Of a DNA stretch of 64,000 nucleotides, positions 7,937-17,207 are shown piece by piece. The DNA lies in the NCBI GenBank assembly GCA_004213555.1, contig SHAP01000002.1, positions 236,548 to 300,547 on the forward strand. The letters run 5' to 3'. A program made the translations under genes and the position numbers. Under the pieces are notes generated by a model. That model saw nothing but the letters and a program-made list of their open reading frames with translations. It made no database searches and had not been told where the DNA came from. Positions within the stretch are counted from its first letter, which is position 1, and every line of letters begins with the position of its first letter. Origin of the DNA: Phycisphaeraceae bacterium (GTDB lineage Bacteria; Planctomycetota; Phycisphaerae; Phycisphaerales; SM1A02).

Positions 7937-10900
7937 ATGCTCCATCCCACCCATATTTTCGCGCTCGTTCTCGCATCTTGGAGCTTTGCCCAAGATGCTG
8001 GAGCACTGCGCGGAAGAGTGATGGATGGCGATTTTGGTCTTCCTCTGGCCGACGCAAGGATTGTGGTTTCGGAGCTTGAACGCACCGCCCAATCGGGCTC
8101 GGACGGAAACTGGCTTTTGAATGATGTCCCGCCTGGGGTGTACACCATTGTGGTCTCCAAGGCTGGTTTCATCCAAAGCCTACGGGGTGACGTCGTGGTT
8201 CGATCCGGCACCCCCTCGGACGTGAACTTCGAACTGATGGGGCAGTTCGACGATCAAGAAGAATTTGTCGTTGAGAAAGTGGAGACGGTTGGCGGGACCG
8301 AATTGGGACTGCTTCAATTGAGAGCAGAAAGCCCCGCCCTTCTGGACTCGATCAGCTCTGAACTCATCAGTCGGGCGGGTGCCGGCGATGCCGGAGCGGC
8401 CCTGAAGCTCATTTCTGGTGCCACGGTTCAAGACGGCAAATACGCTGTGGTGCGCGGGCTTCCTGACCGTTACGTGAACAGCCAGCTAAACGGCATCCGT
8501 TTGCCCACCGCCGATGCTGACAAACGCGCGGTCGAACTGGACCAGTTCCCCTCCACGGTGATCCGGACCATCGAGGTCAGCAAAACGTTTACTCCCGATC
8601 AGCAGGGGGATGCCTCGGGTGGGGCGGTGAACATGGTGCTGAAGGGTGTCCCCGATGTCACCTATTTCTCCTTTAAAGCCTCCACCCGATGGAATTCCCA
8701 GGCGAGTGACCGCAGCGACTTCTTGTCCTACGACGGTGGAGGTGTGGGGGACTTTGGATTCGAAAGTGACAGCCGCACCATCAGCCGGGTTGGTCCGTAT
8801 TTCGAAGGGCTCGGTGGGGGCACTCCAGATTTCAACTTCGTGGTGGATCGGCCAGGGGCGCTCGGGGTTTCAACCATCCAGTCGCCCATTCAAGGGGGAT
8901 TCACTCTGGCGGCCGGAGGACGAGAGGAATTGTCCAGCAGCATCCCACTGATTGGGGGGGGGCTGCTCGGCTTGAACACTTCGGTCTTTTATAACCGAGA
9001 CGCCTCTTATTACGACGACGGCATCAACGACCGTTGGTCGCGTGAAGGTCTGGATGCCGGCATGGCTCCGGCCGACACCCAGCAAACCGCTCCCGAGGAA
9101 TTTTTGACCCGCGTCTACGACGTCACCCGCGCCAGTCAGTCCGTGAATTGGGGTGGGTTTGCGTCCTTGACCTTGGAATTGGACAACACGAACGTTGCCC
9201 TCAATTATCTTTACACCCGCGATGTGAGCGACACCGCTGTCTTGGCCACCAACACCCGCGGCCGTGACTTCTATCTCGATCCAGCCTTCGATGGCAATGG
9301 CGACGGTTCGCCTGATTTCCCCGGGGGCAACGAAGTCAATCCTGATGTTTCGCCGTATGTGCGTTCGGAGGCGTTGACCTACAACGAACGGTACACCCAG
9401 ACCCTGCAACTGTTGGTGACCCACCGATTCACTGGCTGGCAACCCAACTTGCCAGGGGTCCAATGGCTGACTCCTGAACTTACCTTCAGTGCTTCTTCTT
9501 CCGTGGCCTCTTCCTACACCCCAGACTCCAGGCGATTGGCCGGGATCTGGCGTGAGGGCGGGACCGACGGTAACTCAGACGGTGGCTGGACACTGTTCCA
9601 GCCCGGGGCCAACGTGAACTTCGGCAATCTCACTCGCACGTGGGAAGACATTGAGGAAACCAGTGATCAACTTTCGTTGGATCTTTCCTTGCCTTTTGAG
9701 GTCGATCGAAAACGATCTGGGGCGGTGTCGGCTGGATTGTTCGCCGATCGAACCGACCGAACCTTTGACAATTTTGCGTTGTCCAACACGGGTGATCTCG
9801 GCTTCAACAATGGCCTTGATCCGTCTGACATCAATTACGAAGAGGCCACTCAAATTTTGAATGGCGCGGGCTTTGACGGCTCGTATTCCGACTTTTTTGA
9901 AGACAATCCTTACTACCTGCGTGATGCTCAAGTCGGTGCGGATTACGTGGGAACGCAAGCCATCGATGCCGCTTATCTGATGATGGATTACCCAATCTCT
10001 CCAACCATGTCGGCCACGGTTGGGGCCCGGTTGGAGCAGACCGATCTTGGGATCACCGTCACGCCACAGTCTGATTTTGCGGTGTACTACGACTATGTGC
10101 TGGGGGGGCCGATTGAACTGGAGCCAGGGGTGGCGGATGTTGATTTCTCCCGCTCTGATTTTTTGCCCGCCGCCAGTCTGAGATGGTCCATCAAGGACGA
10201 CATCAGCTTCCGCTCGAGCTGGTCCAAAACCATTGCCCGCCAGACCTACAAAGAACTGACCCCGCTGATTCAGCAGGAGTATCTGGGAGGGCCAATCTTT
10301 ATTGGCAACCAGCGGCTCGGTGTTTCGACGCTGTCCAATCTTGACCTTCGCATGGACTGGACCCCGTATGAAGGTGGTTTGGTTTCAGGTTCCTGGTTCT
10401 TCAAGGATCTGACCGATCCCATCGAAACCGTTCAGCGGCGGCAAAACGGCTTTGGGTACACAACGGTCACCAATTACGACGAGGGCACCCTCAACGGAAT
10501 TGAACTCGAGGTTCGCCAGAAGCTTGGGGAGATCAACGACGATTGGTCGGCTTTTTCACTTGGCTTCAATGCCACGTTTATTGACTCGGTGGTCACCCTT
10601 CCGGCGGACGAGGCCGCCACGTTTGACTCTCCGGTGATCCAGGCGCCGATGAGTGAACGCCAGATGGCCAATGCTCCGGAATACCTCCTGAACCTTTTTC
10701 TGAATTACGACAATGAGGAGACTGGTTCACAGTTCGGCGTGTATTACACCCGCCAGGGCACCAGTCTGGTTGCCGGGGCGACCGTCGAAAACGACAACTA
10801 CATTCCCAACATTTTCAGCGTGCCCTACGACACGCTCAACGTCACGTTCTCCCAGCGTCTTGGCCGCTACCTCACGCTGAGCTTGGGGGCACGAAATTTG

Positions 10901-11023
10901 TTGAATCCGCTGATCAAAGAGGTGTACCGCTCTGAGTACATCGACCAGCAAAATATCATCGCCAACGCCTATTCCAAGGGCATCGACTTTTCATTAAGCC
11001 TCTCGACCAAAATCGAGTTCTGA
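7937..11023 (+). CDS. TonB-dependent outer-membrane receptor with carboxypeptidase-regulatory-like N-terminal domain
   Basis: The 1028-residue product is an energised outer-membrane transporter. A signal peptide (to about residue 20, SFAQD) is followed by a CarboxypepD_reg-like beta-sandwich at about 22-105 (GRVMDGDFGLPLADARIVV ... DVPPGVYTIVVSKAGF). A TonB-box-like EEFVVEKVETVG comes next, then a plug with VVRGLPDRYVNSQLNGIRLP and a beta-barrel with alternating aromatic strands. The barrel ends in a terminal Phe (LSTKIEF), as expected for BAM-assembled proteins. The domain order resembles SusC/CirA-like receptors; the substrate is unknown. It lies inside an operon that also encodes its own TonB, ExbB and ExbD, suggesting a dedicated energy supply. 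Confidence 0.93.
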   Translation: MLHPTHIFALVLASWSFAQDAGALRGRVMDGDFGLPLADARIVVSELERTAQSGSDGNWLLNDVPPGVYTIVVSKAGFIQSLRGDVVVRSGTPSDVNFELMGQFDDQEEFVVEKVETVGGTELGLLQLRAESPALLDSISSELISRAGAGDAGAALKLISGATVQDGKYAVVRGLPDRYVNSQLNGIRLPTADADKRAVELDQFPSTVIRTIEVSKTFTPDQQGDASGGAVNMVLKGVPDVTYFSFKASTRWNSQASDRSDFLSYDGGGVGDFGFESDSRTISRVGPYFEGLGGGTPDFNFVVDRPGALGVSTIQSPIQGGFTLAAGGREELSSSIPLIGGGLLGLNTSVFYNRDASYYDDGINDRWSREGLDAGMAPADTQQTAPEEFLTRVYDVTRASQSVNWGGFASLTLELDNTNVALNYLYTRDVSDTAVLATNTRGRDFYLDPAFDGNGDGSPDFPGGNEVNPDVSPYVRSEALTYNERYTQTLQLLVTHRFTGWQPNLPGVQWLTPELTFSASSSVASSYTPDSRRLAGIWREGGTDGNSDGGWTLFQPGANVNFGNLTRTWEDIEETSDQLSLDLSLPFEVDRKRSGAVSAGLFADRTDRTFDNFALSNTGDLGFNNGLDPSDINYEEATQILNGAGFDGSYSDFFEDNPYYLRDAQVGADYVGTQAIDAAYLMMDYPISPTMSATVGARLEQTDLGITVTPQSDFAVYYDYVLGGPIELEPGVADVDFSRSDFLPAASLRWSIKDDISFRSSWSKTIARQTYKELTPLIQQEYLGGPIFIGNQRLGVSTLSNLDLRMDWTPYEGGLVSGSWFFKDLTDPIETVQRRQNGFGYTTVTNYDEGTLNGIELEVRQKLGEINDDWSAFSLGFNATFIDSVVTLPADEAATFDSPVIQAPMSERQMANAPEYLLNLFLNYDNEETGSQFGVYYTRQGTSLVAGATVENDNYIPNIFSVPYDTLNVTFSQRLGRYLTLSLGARNLLNPLIKEVYRSEYIDQQNIIANAYSKGIDFSLSLSTKIEF

Positions 11024-11040
11024 ATCTGCAGGATTGATTT

Positions 11041-11844
11041 ATGCCACCCCCTCGATCACCTCAAACCCGAGTCTTGCGTCTGCTCTTCCCAACGTCGCTT
11101 TTGCTGATGGCCTTCGGGGCCTCCGCCACCTTGCTTCCCGAGGATGACAGCGTCAATCTCGAGGACACCCGAAGCATGATTGCCGAGTGGGTGGAGACCC
11201 GAAGGGTGTATTCCGAAGAGATGGCCAACTGGAAGATTGGCCGAGAGATGCTGATGCAGCGTGCGGAGGTCTACCAGCGTGATATCGCGGACCTCAAGGC
11301 ACGAACCGCCGAGACCTCGGCCAGCATTACCGAAGCGGACACCCGAAGAACCGAACTCGAAACCGAACGTGATGCCCTCAAGGCCGCTTCGGTTTCCTTG
11401 GTCGATTCCATTGCCGCACTCGAGTCGAGGACGCTACGCCTGTTGGGCCGGGTGCCTCCGGTGTTGGCTGATCGTCTCCGACCTCTTTCGGCCCGTATTC
11501 CTGAACCAGGATCAGACACCAAAGTTGGTCTGGGCGAGCGGTTCCAGAACGTCGTGGGCCTCCTCAACGAGCTGAACAAAGCCAATCGTGCCATCACCAC
11601 CGCGACCGAGCGGCGAGACTTTGAAAGCGGTGCTTCGGCCGAGGTCACCGTCGTCTACCTCGGTCTGGGGCAAGCCTATTACGCCGCCGAACGTGGGGCC
11701 GTCGCGGGGACCGGGACCGCTCGTCCTGATGGTTGGGTGTGGTCCGAAGCCCCCGCGGAAGCGGATGCCATTCGCCGGGTCATTGCCATTTTGCAGAACA
11801 CTGAGCCTGCGGCGTACGTCGGGCTTCCCATTCGTATCGACTAA
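11041..11844 (+). CDS. DUF3450 family coiled-coil periplasmic protein of the TonB system
   Basis: The 267-residue product has an N-terminal signal or anchor (LRLLFPTSLLLMAFGASA). A long coiled coil at about 60-130 (EMLMQRAEVYQRDIADLKAR ... TRRTELETERDALKAASVSL) follows, then a compact C-terminal part with RVPPVLADRLRPLSARIP and LGLGQAYYAAERG. This layout and the position immediately before a TtpC-like ExbB match DUF3450 proteins of proteobacterial TonB2-type operons. It is thought to be a periplasmic partner of the motor complex; its exact role is not established. The gap to the next gene is 14 bases. Confidence 0.82.
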   Translation: MPPPRSPQTRVLRLLFPTSLLLMAFGASATLLPEDDSVNLEDTRSMIAEWVETRRVYSEEMANWKIGREMLMQRAEVYQRDIADLKARTAETSASITEADTRRTELETERDALKAASVSLVDSIAALESRTLRLLGRVPPVLADRLRPLSARIPEPGSDTKVGLGERFQNVVGLLNELNKANRAITTATERRDFESGASAEVTVVYLGLGQAYYAAERGAVAGTGTARPDGWVWSEAPAEADAIRRVIAILQNTEPAAYVGLPIRID

Positions 11845-11858
11845 GAAGGATCAGACTG

Positions 11859-13355
11859 ATGCATTGCAACTTTGCTTCGCTCCTCGTGGCTGCCTTCTTG
11901 GCGCTTCCCTCCATCGCTCAATCCGATGAGGTCACTTTCGATTCTGCGTCCGCCGACATCCAAAACCAGTTGGAACTGGCGATTGCTGAACTGGCCGAAC
12001 TTCGAGATCGGATTGCCTCTGAAACCGTTCCCTTGAGCCGGGAACTGTCGGCTTTGGAAGCCGAGCTGCAAGAGGTTCGATCCGAATACGACAGTACGGT
12101 TCGTCTTCTCGATGGCCGGACCTTGGATCTCACCAACCTCGCAGCCGACATCAAAAGCCGAAATGATGAAGCCAGCTATCTCAACAATCTGCTGAGCGAA
12201 TTCATTCGCAACTTTGAGCCCCGGCTTCATATCGCCGAGGTGCAGCGTTACGGCGACCGCATTGAAGCGGCACGGATCGCACCGGAAAGTTCCAATTTGA
12301 CTCCGGCCGAGATCTACGCTGAACAGATCAAGATCCTTGACTTGGCCCTAGAGCGACTGGAGGATTCCTTCGGGGGCACGCGCTTCGGTGGTACGGCCGT
12401 CGATGATGATGGCTCGGTCTTGGCCGGTCAATTCGTCTTGATCGGCCCGGCGGGGGTCTTCCTGGCGGATGACGGTCGAACCGGCGCGTCTCATCCTGAC
12501 CCCCGGGCGAACTCGCTCGAACCTTCCATGCTTTCCTTTATCAATCCCGCCGATGCCGAAGCCGCTCAGGCTCTGGTGCAAGACGGTGCCGGCACCTTCC
12601 CTCTCGACCCCACTCTGTTGAACGCCAGGAAGATCGAGGAAACGGAAGAGACCTTCTTGGAGCACGTCCAAAAAGGTGGGCCGGTGATGTATCCCATCGC
12701 CGGGATGTTCGTGGCCGCGATGCTGGTTTCGATTCTGAAATACCTCTCCATGTTGTTCACCCCCGGGGCCAGCAAGCGCCGGATCAAGCGTCTGGGAGCT
12801 GCGATCTTGGCGGATGATTCAGAAACCGCGTTGGCCGAGGCCCGCCGTATTGGTGGTCCGACCGGACGGATGCTGGCGGATGGCATTGAACACATGGACC
12901 ATCCGAAGGAACTCGTCGAAGAGATCATGTACGAGTCCGTCCTCGAGACCAAACTGAAGCTGCAACGGCTCCTGCCTCTGGTGGCCATCATTGCCGCGGC
13001 GGCCCCGCTCATGGGGCTGTTGGGCACCGTGACCGGCATCATCAACACCTTCAAGATGATCACGGTCTTTGGTACCGGTGATCCAAAAACCCTTTCGGGT
13101 GGTATCTCTGAAGCTTTGATCACCACCAAGTTCGGTCTTGTGGTGGCCATTCCCTCGTTGATCATTCATGCCTTCCTGAGCCGGACCGCGAAAGGAAAGA
13201 TCGATGGCATGGAGCAAGCGGCCATTTCTTTCACCAACGTTTTGGCCATCCTCCAAGGCAAGCCCGCGGAGGAAGCGGCCGATCCAGAACCCGAAGAGAT
13301 GACTCCGACCAGCGCTGCAGCTGAGGAAACCACTCCGGAAGACGGTGAGGACTGA
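11859..13355 (+). CDS. TtpC-like ExbB/TolQ family protein with periplasmic coiled-coil extension
   Basis: The 498-residue protein has a signal peptide (to about residue 20, SIAQSDE), then a periplasmic coiled coil (QLELAIAELAELRDRIASET and onward). A MotA/TolQ/ExbB proton-channel domain fills the second half. TM1 is near 275-297 (GPVMYPIAGMFVAAMLVSIL), and the hallmark helices follow at about 365-440 (LPLVAIIAAAAPLMGLLGTV, then GGISEALITTKFGLVVAIPS). A long N-terminal extension on an ExbB core is the defining feature of Vibrio TtpC. The C-terminus is acidic (about 470-498). It is followed after two bases by a second, standard ExbB. Confidence 0.9.
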   Translation: MHCNFASLLVAAFLALPSIAQSDEVTFDSASADIQNQLELAIAELAELRDRIASETVPLSRELSALEAELQEVRSEYDSTVRLLDGRTLDLTNLAADIKSRNDEASYLNNLLSEFIRNFEPRLHIAEVQRYGDRIEAARIAPESSNLTPAEIYAEQIKILDLALERLEDSFGGTRFGGTAVDDDGSVLAGQFVLIGPAGVFLADDGRTGASHPDPRANSLEPSMLSFINPADAEAAQALVQDGAGTFPLDPTLLNARKIEETEETFLEHVQKGGPVMYPIAGMFVAAMLVSILKYLSMLFTPGASKRRIKRLGAAILADDSETALAEARRIGGPTGRMLADGIEHMDHPKELVEEIMYESVLETKLKLQRLLPLVAIIAAAAPLMGLLGTVTGIINTFKMITVFGTGDPKTLSGGISEALITTKFGLVVAIPSLIIHAFLSRTAKGKIDGMEQAAISFTNVLAILQGKPAEEAADPEPEEMTPTSAAAEETTPEDGED

Positions 13356-13357
13356 TC

Positions 13358-13984
13358 TTGACCAGCCCGAGTCTCCAACCTGGTTCCCTGTGGCAGGAAG
13401 CCCTTCAGACCTGGAATACGGGTGGTTGGGCCATGATTGCCATCGCGGTGACCGCGCTGGCGATGTTTGGTTTGGGGCTTCGGGTTTGGCTTGAGGTGGC
13501 GGCCTTTGGTCACCGTGGTGTCAAATTGTCCGATCTACCGAGGTGGCTGGAACAAGCCCACCTCCGGGAGGGACGGGTGGGTGATCTGGTTTCTGATTTT
13601 GCCGCGTGCGATTCCTTGGACGCCGTTCAGAGCCGCCTCGCCAGCGTGCAGGCCAGTCAAATTCGTCCCTTGGAGCGTGAGCTGAAGCTGATGAAGGTGT
13701 GTGTCAGCGCGGCCCCACTGCTCGGCTTGTTGGGCACGGTCACCGGCATGCTCACGACCTTCGCGGCCCTGTCAGAAGGTTCGGGTGGCGATCAGACGAT
13801 GAGCGCGATCGCCGGCGGGATTTCCGAAGCGTTGGTGACCACCATGACTGGGCTGGTCATTGCCCTGCCGGGGCTTTTCTTCCAATACGTGCTTGGTCGA
13901 AAGTTTGCGGAATACCGCCACTTCCTCGACCGACTTGAGACAATGTGCCGGCAGCGACTGCTTCGCCGGTCGATGGTGGCTTGA
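13358..13984 (+). CDS. exbB: ExbB proton-channel subunit of the TonB system
   Basis: The 208-residue inner-membrane protein belongs to the MotA/TolQ/ExbB family. TM1 lies near residues 22-42 (GWAMIAIAVTALAMFGLGLR). The paired TM2/TM3 signature follows (SAAPLLGLLGTVTGMLTTFA and GGISEALVTTMTGLVIALPG). With ExbD it converts proton-motive force into motion of TonB. The start is TTG at 13358, two bases after the ttpC-like stop, with GTGAGGA just upstream. Because it follows a TtpC-like ExbB, the motor probably contains both, as in Vibrio TonB2 systems. Confidence 0.92.
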   Translation: MTSPSLQPGSLWQEALQTWNTGGWAMIAIAVTALAMFGLGLRVWLEVAAFGHRGVKLSDLPRWLEQAHLREGRVGDLVSDFAACDSLDAVQSRLASVQASQIRPLERELKLMKVCVSAAPLLGLLGTVTGMLTTFAALSEGSGGDQTMSAIAGGISEALVTTMTGLVIALPGLFFQYVLGRKFAEYRHFLDRLETMCRQRLLRRSMVA

Positions 13985-14000
13985 TTCTGGAGACCATGCC

Positions 14001-14432
14001 ATGGGACGATTCCGAGACAACACAGATTCCGGTGAAGAAACACTGATCGACATGTCCCCGTTGATCGATTGTGTGTTCATTCTGTTGATCTTCTTCATCG
14101 TGACCACCACCTTTGTTGAAGAGACCGGGGTCGAGGTCGACAAGCCGCAAGCGGCTTCCAGTGTCAACTTGGAGAAGCAGAGCATCATCATCGCCCTGAC
14201 CGAGGAGGGCGAGGTGATCTTCAATGAAAAGCCCATCGGGTTCAGTGGCATTCAGCCGCTGATTCGTCGAAAGCTCCAACGGGAAGAACTTCCGGTGATC
14301 GTCGAGGCCGACCGGTCCGCTGACGCGGGTGATCTCATGCGGGTGATCGACGAAGCAAAGATCGGCGCCATGGCCGCTGGCAAACCTGAATTGAAAGTTT
14401 CGGTGGCCACTCGCAAAGGTGGAGGTGCATGA
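14001..14432 (+). CDS. exbD: ExbD subunit of the TonB system
   Basis: The 143-residue protein has a short cytoplasmic N-terminus, one transmembrane helix (about 21-40, LIDCVFILLIFFIVTTTF) carrying the essential proton-path Asp at 23, and a periplasmic domain. The ATG at 14001 is chosen over further-upstream starts, which would extend into exbB and encode non-homologous sequence. GGAG lies 10-13 bases upstream. Its stop overlaps the tonB start in an ATGA arrangement, indicating translational coupling. Confidence 0.92.
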   Translation: MGRFRDNTDSGEETLIDMSPLIDCVFILLIFFIVTTTFVEETGVEVDKPQAASSVNLEKQSIIIALTEEGEVIFNEKPIGFSGIQPLIRRKLQREELPVIVEADRSADAGDLMRVIDEAKIGAMAAGKPELKVSVATRKGGGA

Positions 14433-15100
14433 TGCATGATCATTCCAATTCATCTTGGCTGGCCCGCTTCGGACGATCTTCTTTGGCCTTCGTTTTGGCC
14501 ATAGGCTGCACCGCGTTCTTTTTCATGGTGCTTCCGCTGCTTCAGGCCATCAACTCTCCATTCAAGGGGGACTCCGTGGGTCGAGCGATGGAAGTGGTCA
14601 CCGTGCCGCCTCCGCCGCCACCTCCGATGGAAGAGCCCGACGAGCCGGAGCCCGAACCGGAGCCTGAGCCGCCCCAGATGGATTCCGCCCCCGAGCCACT
14701 CGACATCAGCCAGTTGGAGGTCATGCTGAATCCAGGATTTGGTGAATTCTTGGGTGGCGATTTCGGTGTGCAGTTGAAAAGTGCCATGGCCAGCAGCGAG
14801 GAGATGAATGAAATTTTCTCTTCGTCCGAGCTTGATCAGAAAGCTCGCCGGCTGAACGTGGTGCAGCCGCGTCTGACTTCCACTTTGCTTCGTCAAACAC
14901 CAGCCACGGTGGTCTTGATCTTTATCGTTGATGAAAACGGTCGGGTTCAAGATCCCAAGGTCCAGCGCACCACGAACCCTGCGTTCGACCGTTCGGCGCT
15001 CGCGGCCATCCGCCAGTGGAAATTTGAGCCAGCCAAGGCCCAAGGTCGTCCCGTTTCCAGTCGTCTCCGCCAGTCATTCTCCTTTGAGAACAACAACTAA
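14429..15100 (+). CDS. tonB: Energy transducer TonB
   Basis: The 223-residue protein has an N-terminal membrane anchor (about 17-40, RSSLAFVLAIGCTAFFFMVL). A Pro-rich rigid linker follows (PPPPPPPMEEPDEPEPEPEP), and then a C-terminal TonB domain (TPATVVLIFIVDENGRVQDP ... FDRSALAAIRQWKFEPAKAQ) that should bind TonB boxes of receptors. The linker is short for TonB, typical of TonB2-type proteins that act with TtpC. The receptor at 7937 is the obvious partner. The gene overlaps exbD by four bases and is followed by the TPR gene after 27 bases. Confidence 0.93.
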   Translation: MMHDHSNSSWLARFGRSSLAFVLAIGCTAFFFMVLPLLQAINSPFKGDSVGRAMEVVTVPPPPPPPMEEPDEPEPEPEPEPPQMDSAPEPLDISQLEVMLNPGFGEFLGGDFGVQLKSAMASSEEMNEIFSSSELDQKARRLNVVQPRLTSTLLRQTPATVVLIFIVDENGRVQDPKVQRTTNPAFDRSALAAIRQWKFEPAKAQGRPVSSRLRQSFSFENNN

Positions 15101-15127
15101 GCATCGTTCCGTGCAGGAATTCCTTTC

Positions 15128-16510
15128 ATGATTTCAATGTTTACTGTCAACTTTGCTTTTCTGGTCTCGGCCGCTTGTGGTCAAGTCTCTTCGGAAAGTG
15201 ACCATGGCCTCCAGCAAGCTGCCCTGCAGCGCGTCTTTGGTTCATCGGGATTCGCCGAACGATTCGCCGAGAGCTACTTGGCTGAAAATGATGTTGTGCC
15301 CGCCGTCACGGCGGACGAGCAGTTGGTGGTGCAAGAGGTGCAGCAACTTCTCTCAGAAGACAACCGTGATGAGGCGGAGGCCCTTCTCAAGGAGAATCTT
15401 GGGTTGGCTTCCAGCGCGGTCTACGACTATTTGTTGGCGAATCTGTACTTCCAAGACGAGAAGCTTGATTTGGCGGCCGTGACCTACGAATCAGCCACTC
15501 GAAAATGGCCTCGCTATCGGCAGGCCTGGCAGAATCTTGGGATCGTTCAAATCAAACGGGGGGAGTTTTCCAAAGCCATCCCGGCGTTTGTCAAAGTGAT
15601 CGAGATGGGCGGGGGAACGGCCATCTGCTACGGCCTGCTTGGCTTTGCCCATTCCAGTGAGGGCCATCATCTCTCGGCGGAATCTGCTTTTCGCATGGCT
15701 ATTCTTCTGGACCCCTCCACCAAGGATTGGCAGATGGGCTTGGCACGTGCATTCTTCGATTTGAAGCGTTGGGACGATGCCATTGCACTGACGGGCAACA
15801 TGCTCGAGAGTGACCCCGAGTCCGCCCAATTGTGGAGCCTGCAAGCCAACGCATACATCGGCCTCGAAAAGCCCATGAAGGCCGCGCAGAATTTTGAAAT
15901 TGTCGATCGTCTGGGCAAAGCCACCCCTGATTCTTTGATGCTTCTGGGTGACATCTATCTCAACAGCGAACTCTTTGCTCCCGCAGTGGATGTGTATCTG
16001 AGGGTATTGGAAGGTGAGGGTCCAGAACTCGGCCGGTTGGTCCGAAGTGCCAAGATTCTCTCGGCCCGAAATGCCAATGATCAGTCCAAGCGGTTGTTGT
16101 CGGCCGTTCAGACCACGATCGGTGATGATGAGGCAGATCCTGAACTGGAGAAAGAAGTTCTTCGTCTTTCCGCCCGAATCGCGTTGGCGGAAGGCGACGG
16201 TGATTTAGAAGCGCAGATTCTGAAGCAAATTGTCGATCTTGACCCACTCGATGGCGATGCCTTGTTGCTCTTGGGGCGTCACGCGGTTCGAACATCGAAT
16301 GATGCGCAAGCGATCTTCTACTTCGAGCGTGCGATGGCGATCGATGCCTCTGAAGCGGACGCAAACCTTGAATTGGGCAAATTGTTGTCGGCTCAAGGCA
16401 AGTATGCGGAAGCCCTTCCCAAACTTCGTCGGGCCCAGCAAATCAATCCTCGGGAGCCTGTTCAGCGGTTCCTAGAGCAGATCGAGAAGAGGGCCGGCCG
16501 AGGCGGCTGA
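15128..16510 (+). CDS. TPR-repeat periplasmic protein of the TtpC-type TonB system
   Basis: The 460-residue protein has an N-terminal signal (about 1-19, FTVNFAFLVSAACGQ) and then tandem tetratricopeptide repeats. Examples are SSAVYDYLLANLYFQDEKLD, YRQAWQNLGIVQIKRGEFSK, AQLWSLQANAYIGLEKPMKA and ADANLELGKLLSAQGKYAEA. A TPR protein immediately after tonB is the usual last member of TonB2/TtpC operons, so a scaffold role at the motor or receptor is likely. The alternative is a general TPR adaptor. AAGGA-like sequence is absent but GGAATTCC precedes the ATG. Confidence 0.85.
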   Translation: MISMFTVNFAFLVSAACGQVSSESDHGLQQAALQRVFGSSGFAERFAESYLAENDVVPAVTADEQLVVQEVQQLLSEDNRDEAEALLKENLGLASSAVYDYLLANLYFQDEKLDLAAVTYESATRKWPRYRQAWQNLGIVQIKRGEFSKAIPAFVKVIEMGGGTAICYGLLGFAHSSEGHHLSAESAFRMAILLDPSTKDWQMGLARAFFDLKRWDDAIALTGNMLESDPESAQLWSLQANAYIGLEKPMKAAQNFEIVDRLGKATPDSLMLLGDIYLNSELFAPAVDVYLRVLEGEGPELGRLVRSAKILSARNANDQSKRLLSAVQTTIGDDEADPELEKEVLRLSARIALAEGDGDLEAQILKQIVDLDPLDGDALLLLGRHAVRTSNDAQAIFYFERAMAIDASEADANLELGKLLSAQGKYAEALPKLRRAQQINPREPVQRFLEQIEKRAGRGG

Positions 16511-16515
16511 AATTC

Positions 16516-17109
16516 TTGAGTGCCAAGTCGCACCAGTTCCTGTTGGACGCTGCCGCTCGATGGCCCAAACTCCACCGGGTGCTGGAGTCTGTTGGTCCGA
16601 TTCATCGCCAAGCACGCCGGGATTTGCCGCTTCCAGAATCGTTGTGCCGAGCCGTCGCCGGTCAGCAGCTTTCAGTTGCCGCTGCCCGCACGATCTGGTC
16701 TCGGTTTGAAAGCATCCGTGGGAAGCGTTCCTTGGTGCATTTCTTATCGCGAGTGACCGATCAGGATCTCCGTGACTGCGGTTTCTCTTTTGCAAAAATT
16801 CGTTCTGTGCGTGCGATCGGTGTCGCCGCGGAACTCGGCCAGTTGCAGACACAACGTGTCTTGCGTATGGCACACCCGGAACGCACAGCATCACTCACCA
16901 AAATTGCTGGGGTTGGTCCTTGGACGGCCGACATGATTGGGATTTTTTATTGCGGTGATCCAGACATCTGGCCGCAGGGTGATTTGGTGGCTCAGCGAAC
17001 GCTGCAAGACTTGGTGGGCAAAAAGCACAGCACCGCAAAAGTTGCGGCAACCTTCTCGCCTTGGCGTTCACGCCTTGCCATGACCATGTGGAAGTCGGTT
17101 GATGCCTGA
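16516..17109 (+). CDS. AlkA-like DNA-3-methyladenine glycosylase (HhH-GPD family)
   Basis: The 197-residue enzyme should excise alkylated purines from DNA. It has the HhH-GPD core: entry helix LCRAVAGQQLSVAAARTIWS, the helix-hairpin-helix LTKIAGVGPWTADMIGIF at about 126-143, and the catalytic Asp in WPQGDLVAQ. No Fe-S cluster cysteines are seen, so it resembles yeast Mag1 or compact AlkA rather than Nth/MutY. The start is TTG, five bases after the TPR gene stop, so it appears to be co-transcribed with the TonB operon although the functions look unrelated. A weak 5-bp hairpin with a T run near 17132-17160 may end the operon. Confidence 0.87.
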   Translation: MSAKSHQFLLDAAARWPKLHRVLESVGPIHRQARRDLPLPESLCRAVAGQQLSVAAARTIWSRFESIRGKRSLVHFLSRVTDQDLRDCGFSFAKIRSVRAIGVAAELGQLQTQRVLRMAHPERTASLTKIAGVGPWTADMIGIFYCGDPDIWPQGDLVAQRTLQDLVGKKHSTAKVAATFSPWRSRLAMTMWKSVDA

Positions 17110-17207
17110 GTGTCTTCATGTATTTTCTACAGTGCGTGGATGAAAGCGCACGCTTTTTATGAAATTATTCGATTAGTCGGGATGTTTGCACTATTTTGAC
17201 CGTAGAG

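Noticed and set aside
17130..17160. Weak hairpin with T run after the AlkA-like gene
   Set aside because: Only a 5-bp stem with a 10-base loop; not listed as a terminator feature.
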